This document shows, piece after piece, positions 57,452 through 64,000 of a DNA stretch of 64,000 bases. Below the pieces are notes generated by a model. That model ran no database searches. It was not told the DNA's origin and worked only from the letters and a program-made list of their open reading frames with translations. Both the position numbers and the translations under genes were made by a program. Origin of the DNA: Parietaria judaica (lineage: Eukaryota > Streptophyta > Magnoliopsida > Rosales > Urticaceae); the NCBI GenBank assembly GCA_954871525.1, contig OX940865.1, positions 7,750,001 through 7,814,000 of the forward strand. Reading direction: 5' to 3'. Positions within the stretch are counted from its first letter, which is position 1; every line of letters starts with the position of its first letter.

Positions 57452-58876
57452 ATGAGCAACAATGAAATCGCAATCGTGAACGAGTCTGAGGTGAACAACC
57501 CAGATCCAAACACGGAATCGAGCAACCTACAGTCTCAGCTAGAGGCTAGCGCTGCTGAGAATCGAGAGTTGCGCCAGCGACTCGAATCTCTGGAAGCCAA
57601 CCAAGCCCGAAATGAGCGTCGTCAGAACGCTAACCGAACTAATCCGGGACAAAGCTCTGGGTGTCAAGGCCGGACCGGGCTCGACGCTGTCCACTTCGAC
57701 TTTGCCGACGTGGACAATCCGCAAGCGCCGAGGCAAAACCAGCCCCGACTACCCAGCGGCCCTAGACCCGCGACGCCTCCCCCGCCCCTTGAAACAGGAA
57801 CACCCCTTTTTACCCCCTTGACGGGTCTCTACCCGTCTAATGCGGGGAATGTTGCTTCGAGCAGTCATCAACGCCCGGGACCCCAAAACCGACAATCGGG
57901 GTACGAGCAAAGCCGTAACATCAGCCAGGCCCTCAACGGCCACCTGGTCACGTACCCGAGGTATCCCAGCCCGGTGTACGGACATGAACCCCTCCAGGCT
58001 GTGCGTCCCGAACAAGCTCCCCAACGCACAGAATTGGAGGAGCTCAAACGCTCAATGGCCGAAATGAATGAAAAGCTCATTCACGTGCGCTCTCGCGTGC
58101 ACAGCGCCACTACCGCTGCCCCCGAGATAGAACGTCTAGTGGAGGAGGCAGAAAGGACACCCTTTAAGCCCGTCATAACTAACGTTATACTCAGGGAAGG
58201 CGGACGAGTATATGTGCCAAAGTACGACGGGACGACCGATCCCAAAGTACACTTGAGGTCCTTCAGGATTGCGATGGGGCGAGCCCATCTGGAAGCGCAC
58301 GAATTGGACGCTAGGCGCTGCCAATATTTCTCTGAAAATCTGGTCGACCCGGCGATGGAATGGTTCTCGAAACTTGAACCGCGTTCCATAGACAACTTCG
58401 GACAGCTAACGACCCTTTTTCTCAAACATTTTTCCATGTTTATGGAAACTGAGATCACGGCGGCGAACCTCTATGCCTTGCAGCAAGAGAGAGGAGAGCC
58501 CCTCAGAGCTTTCATGACCAGGTTCAAAAAGACCATGGTCAAAATAAACGGGATCAGTGACGAAACCGCCATAGCCGCTCTCACGGCCGGATTATGGTAC
58601 GATTCGAAGTTCAAAACGGACATCGTCGTGAATCGTTACGACTCCATCGAAGACGTGATCCACAGATCATCCAACTGGATCAGGCATGACGAAGAACTCG
58701 AAGCCATGCGAAGGAGACATGGATCTCAACCCGTCCACCAGCGGAATACCGGACCACCCGGGCAGCAGCCGCCGCCTAGGGCCGGAAATCACAACATCCC
58801 TTTCAGGGGACAAAGGAATTCCCCCCCAATCCAGAAGCATCCATTTCAAACCCAGAATCTGAGGGCTAATAACTGA
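57452..58876 (+). CDS. Gag region of a Tat-type Ty3-gypsy element (up to first internal stop)
   Basis: Starting at the ATG at 57452 (MSNNEIAIVNES; an upstream in-frame ATG at 57362 lies inside the LTR) the frame runs to a TGA at 58874-58876. A coiled-coil segment comes first (ENRELRQRLESLEANQARNE at ~30-50), then a Pro/Gln/Ser-rich linker. The gag core follows (DPKVHLRSFRIAMGRA near 275, MEWFSKLEPRSIDNFGQL, LKHFSMFMETEITAANLYAL). The capsid-like core and linker match the gag at the left edge of the window. The frame continues beyond the TGA as the rest of gag and pol, so this stop looks like decay and not a natural terminus. Confidence 0.85.
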   Translation: MSNNEIAIVNESEVNNPDPNTESSNLQSQLEASAAENRELRQRLESLEANQARNERRQNANRTNPGQSSGCQGRTGLDAVHFDFADVDNPQAPRQNQPRLPSGPRPATPPPPLETGTPLFTPLTGLYPSNAGNVASSSHQRPGPQNRQSGYEQSRNISQALNGHLVTYPRYPSPVYGHEPLQAVRPEQAPQRTELEELKRSMAEMNEKLIHVRSRVHSATTAAPEIERLVEEAERTPFKPVITNVILREGGRVYVPKYDGTTDPKVHLRSFRIAMGRAHLEAHELDARRCQYFSENLVDPAMEWFSKLEPRSIDNFGQLTTLFLKHFSMFMETEITAANLYALQQERGEPLRAFMTRFKKTMVKINGISDETAIAALTAGLWYDSKFKTDIVVNRYDSIEDVIHRSSNWIRHDEELEAMRRRHGSQPVHQRNTGPPGQQPPPRAGNHNIPFRGQRNSPPIQKHPFQTQNLRANN

Positions 58877-61800
58877 CCGAACCCGCGAAACCCGTACGTT
58901 TTCAACGTAAATTCGGAAACCGCGGAATTCGAAGAACAGGTCGAAGCATAAGAAACTCCTGGAGAAGTGCTGGTCAGCTCGAGAGACTTCCCGCCGTACA
59001 GCAACGAAGGTTTCCCGAAGCACGACCCGAAAGCGTGGTGTAACTTCCACAAGGTGTTTGGGCATCATACGAAGAATTGTATGGTACTCCGTGCCCGCCT
59101 AGCGGAGAAGTACATCAATGGAGAATTGGGGGAAATAAACTTCGGCAATGAGCTGAAAGGTGGGCAATCAACCGAGCAAAGCCTTCCCCAAAATCAACAC
59201 CAGACCGGCCAGAAAAGAGAAGAGCAACATAGAACGCCGCGCGAAAGCATACAGCCTAGCAAAAGAGGACGAGTACATATGCTCGAGGAATCAGACGAGC
59301 AAACATACGAAGAAACGGAGAATTCCGGAGAGCAGCTCAGCGACATCCCCGAGCCCATCGGTAGAATCTACACTATTGTGGGAGGTTCCCAACTGCATGG
59401 TAACTCAGTAAACTCCATCAAGGCCCATCAGAGGAAGCTCAAGGCCAGACCGGTGATCGTACCGAGGCAAGAACCGGACTTCGAGATCTCGTTCAAAGAT
59501 AGTGAAACGGCCACACTGATTGGTCTGCACGATGATGCGCTTGTCGTCACACTCCTAGTTGCCTCGTATACGATGGACAAGATCCTAATCGATAACGGGA
59601 GCTCAGACGACGTGATATTCCTGGAGCCGTTGCTAAAGCTGGGAGTAGAAGAGACATAGATCAACAGAGAAGCCATCCCGCTAACCGGCTTCGATGGAGG
59701 AACCATCAACGCAGTTGGCACGGTGCGACTTTCCATCGCAGCAGCAGGGGTCGGGAAGACCAAAAATTTCCTAGTGCTGGACTGCCCATCAGTTTACAAC
59801 ATGATATTAGGAAGACCCTAGCTGCATATGATGAAGGCCGTACCGTCAACCTACCATCAACTAATACGCTTCCCGAATAGGGCGGGAAAAATCGTTGAAA
59901 TCAAGGGAAATAAAAAACAATCCAGAATTTTCTACATGAGCGCGTTCCGGAACATCCAGGCCGCTAAGGCCGGGAAAGAGCAATCTACCGCATAGCAATT
60001 AATGGCGGTAGATGAAAAAGAGGACGACGGACAGGAAAGGGCCACCGATACGGACGGACCTAACCTGGAAATGACAGTCCAGGTCCAAATCGATCCCGAC
60101 AACCCGGACCACCGGGTAGGAATCGGAAAAGGACTAGACAATGACGTCAGAAAAGATCTCCTCAAATTCCTAACCAAAAACCGGGACTGTTTTGCTTGGT
60201 CTCACAAAGACATGCCCGGAATAGACCCAAGCATTACAACCCATCGCCTAAACGTAGATCCGAGCTACAAGCCGGTAAAACAAAAGAGGCGAAAGCTAGG
60301 CCCGGACAGGGCCCAAGCCGTAAGTGAAGAAGTCACAAAACTGCTGCAGACCGGATCCATCAGGGAAGTCAAATACCTGGACTGGTTAGCAAATACGGTA
60401 GTCGTGAAGAAGAAAAACGGGAAGGCTAGAGTCTGCATCGACTTTACCGACCTGAACAAAGCTTGTCACAAAGACAGTTTCCCAATGCCCCATATCGACC
60501 TTCTAGTCGAAGCAACATGTGGGCATGAACTACTGTCGTTCATGGACGCATTCTCGGGATACAACCAGATCCTAATGCACCCCGAGGACCAAGAAAAAAC
60601 GGCATTCATAACCGATAGAGGAATATACTGTTACAAAGTTATGCCCTTCGGATTAAAAAACGCCGGAGCCACATATCAAAGATTAGTCAACCAAATGTTC
60701 GCCGAACAACTCGGTAAAACTATGGAAGTCTACATCGATGACATGTTGGTAAAGTCCTCCAAGCAACGGATCACGTGTCCCACCTAGAAGACTGCTTCGA
60801 CATACTATGAAAGTATCAAATGAAGCTCAACCCGACGAAATGCACCTTCGGGGTAACTTCAGGAAAATTCCTAGGTTATCTGGTCACACAGCGAGGTATA
60901 GAAGCCAATCCCGACCAGATAAATGCCCTCCAGAACATGCCCTCCCAAAGGACTGTTCGAGAGACGCAAAGGCTGACTGGGAGAATCGCCGCTCTTAACC
61001 GGTTCATATCAAGAGCTACGGACAAATGTCTACCCTTCTACAAGCTGTTGAAAGGTAACAAAAAGTTCGAATGGACCGAAGAGTGCGAAGAGGCCTTCCA
61101 AAAGCTAAAAAGGTACCTCTCCACCCCATCAATACTCACTAGACCAATCTTGGGAGAGCCATTGTTTTTATATCTGGCTGTCTCGACATCGGCGGTGAGT
61201 GGAGTAATCGTGAGAGAAGACCGCGGAGAGCAAAAGCCGATCTTCTACATCAGCAAATCTTTGGAAGATGCTGAAACCAGATACCCGACAATAGAAAAAC
61301 TCGCACTAGCAATGATAACCGCAGCGAGGAAGCTTCGGCCTTATTTCCAATCCCATACCATCATGGTAATGACCACCCAACCTTTGAGAATCATCCTCCA
61401 TAGCCCGAATCAATCGGGAAGGCTCACGAAATGGGCCGTCGAGTTAAGCGAATTCGACATAGAATACAAGATCCGAACCTGTGCGAAATCACAAGTATTG
61501 GCTGACTTTCTCATCGAATTACCAGCCGACGGTTCAAAAGAGGGCCACGAGGACGGAGAATGGAAACTCGAAGTTGACGGCGCGTCAAACCAAGGCGGAT
61601 CCGGGATCGGAATTCGTTTGATATCCCCCACGGGAGAAGTGTTGGAACAATCATTTCGACTGAAATTCCACGTGACAAACAACGAGACCGAGTACGAGGC
61701 CCTCATCGCCGGCCTCAAACTAGCAAAAGCCGTGGGAGCCCGGAAAGTAAGGGCCCACTCCGACTCAAAACTAGTTACCAGTCAGATCAGTGGCGAATAT

Positions 61801-63276
61801 GCTACTCGAGATGACAGGATGGAAAAATACCTCTCGGTAGTAAAAGGCTTAATTCAACAATTCGAACACGTCAAAATAGTCCAAATACCGAGGAGTGAAA
61901 ACGTGTCAGCAGACGCATTGGCCGGTTTATCTTCGACTTCGGACCCCGAGGTCAAAAGGATAATCCCGGTCGAAACAATAGACGAACCCAGCGTAACCCG
62001 CGAAGTTTGCAATATCCGAATGGAAGAAGATGATTGGAGGACCCCAATCATTAACTACATCCTAACCGGGGCCAAACCTCGAGACAAGCAAAAAGCTAGG
62101 AAACTAAGGATCCAAAGCGCTAGATTTTTCATGATCGGGGAAAAATTGTACAAACGTAGCTATACCGGACCCTACCTAAGGTGCCTAGGAAAGACCGAAG
62201 CTCAAATAGTACTTCACGAAATCCATTCGGGAGAATGTGGCAACCATTCGGGAGGAAGATCTTTAGCAAACAAAGCAAAAATGCAAGGCTTTTTCTGGGC
62301 CACTACGTTGGCGGACAGCGAAACCTATGCCAAAAGGTGCGACAAATGCCAGAGTCACTCCCCATCCATACATAGACCAGCAGAAGAACTCTCATCAGTC
62401 TCGGTCCCGTACCCGTTCATGAAATGGTCTATGGACATAGTAGGACCTTTCCCCCTGGCCCCGGCTGGGAAGAGATTTCTACTCGTCGTGGCCGACTACT
62501 TCTCAAAATGGGTGGAGGCAGAGTCGTACGCAAACATTAAAGATGTTGATGTAGAAAATTTCCTATGGAAGAACATCATCAGTAGATTCGGCCTCCCAAA
62601 AGACATAATAGCTGACAATGGACCACAATTCATTTAAACGAGATTCCAAAACTTCTGCATAAACTGGAAAATATCCTTGAACACGTCCACTCCGAGATAT
62701 CCTCAAGGCAATGGTCAAGCCGAAGTAGCTAACCGGGTAATAGTGGACGGAATCAAGAGACGCCTAGACACCAAAAAGAGACGATGGGCAGATGAGCTCA
62801 TAGGAGTCCTTTGGTCCTACAGAACTACCCCGCGTAGGGCCACCAGGGAAATCCCTTTCTCAATGGTACACGGAACTGAGGCCGTGATACCAGCAGAGAT
62901 AGAGACACCCAGCCTTCGAAGGGAATTCGCCCCTTTGGACGCAGAAATCAATGACGAAATGAGGGAAGACCAGCTCGACTACATCGACGAAAGACGAGAA
63001 CAAGCTTTGATAAGAATTGCCAACTACCAAAACTCGATAGCTAGGTATTATAATTCAAAGGTCAAACGTCGAAAATTCATAGTGGGAGAGTTGGTCCTCA
63101 GAAAAGTTTTCCAGAACACCGCCGAGCTGAAAGCGGGCAAGCTCGGGGCTAACTGGGAAGGACCTTACATCGTCACCGAAGTAGTAAAACCTGGAGTATA
63201 CCGGCTAGCCACTCCGGATGGAACAAGAGTCCTCCGCAGCTGGAATGCCATGCACTTAAGGAAATACTACGCCTAA
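58877..63276 (+). pseudogene. Decayed Tat-type pol (protease, RT, two RNase H domains, integrase)
   Basis: Order: zinc-finger remnant WCNFHKVFGHHTKNC (near 59035); protease with LIDNGSSDDVIF (near 59590); reverse transcriptase with FMDAFSGYNQI and YIDD (60540-60740). Next is a first RNase H (near 61160-61390), then a second, archaeal-like RNase H (LEVDGASNQGGSGIG, NNETEYEALIAGL, RSENVSADAL; 61560-61930). Integrase has a His/Cys finger (61-62.35 kb region ending CDKCQ), SMDIVGP, DIIADNG and GQAEVANRV. The C-terminus SWNAMHLRKYYA lacks a chromodomain. RT before integrase plus dual RNase H marks Ty3-gypsy, Tat clade. Breaks: in-frame stops at 58949, 59657, 59819, 59993, 60808 and 62635, and a frameshift near 60770. 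It cannot make a full polyprotein as it stands. Confidence 0.9.
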
Positions 63277-63295
63277 CCCGACCTACCCGGTCTCC

Positions 63296-63362
63296 CCTGA
63301 ACTACGTAATGACTTGATCCCCAAATTTGGGGTACGTAGGCAGCCCATCCTAAACAATGGGC
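63296..63362 (+). other. Two-hairpin block downstream of pol
   Basis: GAACTACGTAATGACTTGAT leads into a perfect stem CCCCAAA/TTTGGGG (63319-63332), then TACGTAGGCA, then a second stem GCCCAT/ATGGGC (63343-63348 with 63357-63362). The same order with different stem sequences occurs in both LTRs of the element at 46445. Confidence 0.7.
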
Positions 63363-63461
63363 ACAGTCTCAATCCAAACCCAAAACCGAAGAGGCCCGAG
63401 TACTACGAATTGCAAGACTCAATAGAGCCAACCTAAAAGGAAACATGTCCCGAAACACCCG

Positions 63462-63715
63462 TCAAGGCGACAAGCCTACCCGGGTAACAGACCCATCACC
63501 TAAGGTAACAAACCTACCCGGGTAACAAACCCATCACATAAGGCAACAAGCCTATACAGGTAACAAACCCACCACCTAAGGCAACAAGCCTACCCGGGTA
63601 ACCAACCCGTCGCATAAGGCAACAAGCCTATCCGGGTAACAAACCCACTACAATGGTTGATAAACCTGATCGGGTATCCAACCCGTCCCTTAAGGCGACA
63701 AGCCTAATCCTCTTG
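63462..63715 (+). repeat. Tandem repeats (~38 bp, about 6 units) in the gypsy 3' untranslated region
   Basis: Units of the form AAGGCAACAAGCCTACCCGG followed by GTAACAAACCCATCACCT. Variable tandem arrays between integrase and the 3' LTR are typical of Tat/Retand-type elements. After 63716 no gene is seen to the window end; the 3' LTR lies outside. Confidence 0.8.
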
Positions 63716-64000
63716 GAAAACACGTAATTATATATATGTCTGGCATTTACAAATGTGTTTTTCAGAAAACACAACCTGCGGGATATTACGGCAGACGGGC
63801 AAGAAAGACTCGACGAGAAGTATCAAAGGAGCACAACACCAAAAGGTACCCGTACTTTTCCTACACTTAGCAAATTTCAAACTTTCGACTTTTTTATTAT
63901 TTATCCGAGTATACGATAGGACACTCGGAACCCCAAATAGGAAAATTAATATAGAAAAGTGCGATTAGGAAAATAACTTAGAAACGCAGACGAGTAGAGT

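Noticed and set aside
1..64000. CRISPR arrays, bacterial-type operons, organelle insertions, rRNA or tRNA genes
   Set aside because: None seen. The repeats present are tandem or transposon-derived, gene structure is eukaryotic, and no cloverleaf or rRNA core was recognised.

Overview
This is a piece of a flowering-plant nuclear genome, most likely a eudicot. The evidence is intron-rich plant genes (a 23-exon beta'-COP coatomer gene and a 12-exon group-3 sulfate transporter), plant Ty1-copia and Ty3-gypsy retrotransposons, MITEs, and long AT-rich spacers with (AT)n tracts. I cannot name the species.

Layout. 1-1810: the 5' end of a minus-strand Ty3-gypsy element of Tat type (open gag running off the left edge, primer site, LTR). 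1840-2021: a small hAT-type MITE that recurs at 21666 and 33089. 6043-11417: a complete, very young Ty1-copia element (LTRs of 653 bp with one difference seen, one open 1338-codon gag-pol frame). 12592-21157: beta'-COP (minus strand). 22541-26981: SULTR3-type sulfate/anion transporter (minus strand, 652 aa reconstructed). 27160-44650: about 17 kb without a convincing gene, holding DNA transposons: a 1.8-kb long-TIR element and a 1-kb near-perfect palindrome, both with perfect 9-bp target duplications (Mutator-like), and two hAT-like elements. 44668-45729: secreted glycine-rich wall protein (minus strand). 46445-50304: a non-coding LTR retrotransposon packed with tandem repeats. 50824-51600: a 5'-truncated LINE with an RNase H domain. 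52161-53126: a single-exon trihelix transcription factor (plus strand). 55313-56164: a plant multi-pass membrane protein of unknown function (minus strand). 56491-64000: a decayed Tat-type Ty3-gypsy element (plus strand) running off the right edge.

The host genes are unrelated housekeeping, transport, cell-wall and regulatory genes with no operon logic; what organises the window is nested transposon insertion. The most interesting points are: (i) a tandemly duplicated, phase-neutral 66-bp exon in beta'-COP plus an eroded splice acceptor in the same gene; (ii) a two-hairpin motif shared by two different LTR elements, in which stem sequences differ but pairing is kept; (iii) a non-autonomous LTR element that shares its LTR termini and primer-site region with the coding Tat element at the left edge; (iv) a 991-bp palindromic Mutator-like element that would transcribe into one long hairpin.

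Limits: exon boundaries were set by eye from splice dinucleotides, reading phase and remembered family resemblance. LTR divergences were counted by eye. No database search was possible.
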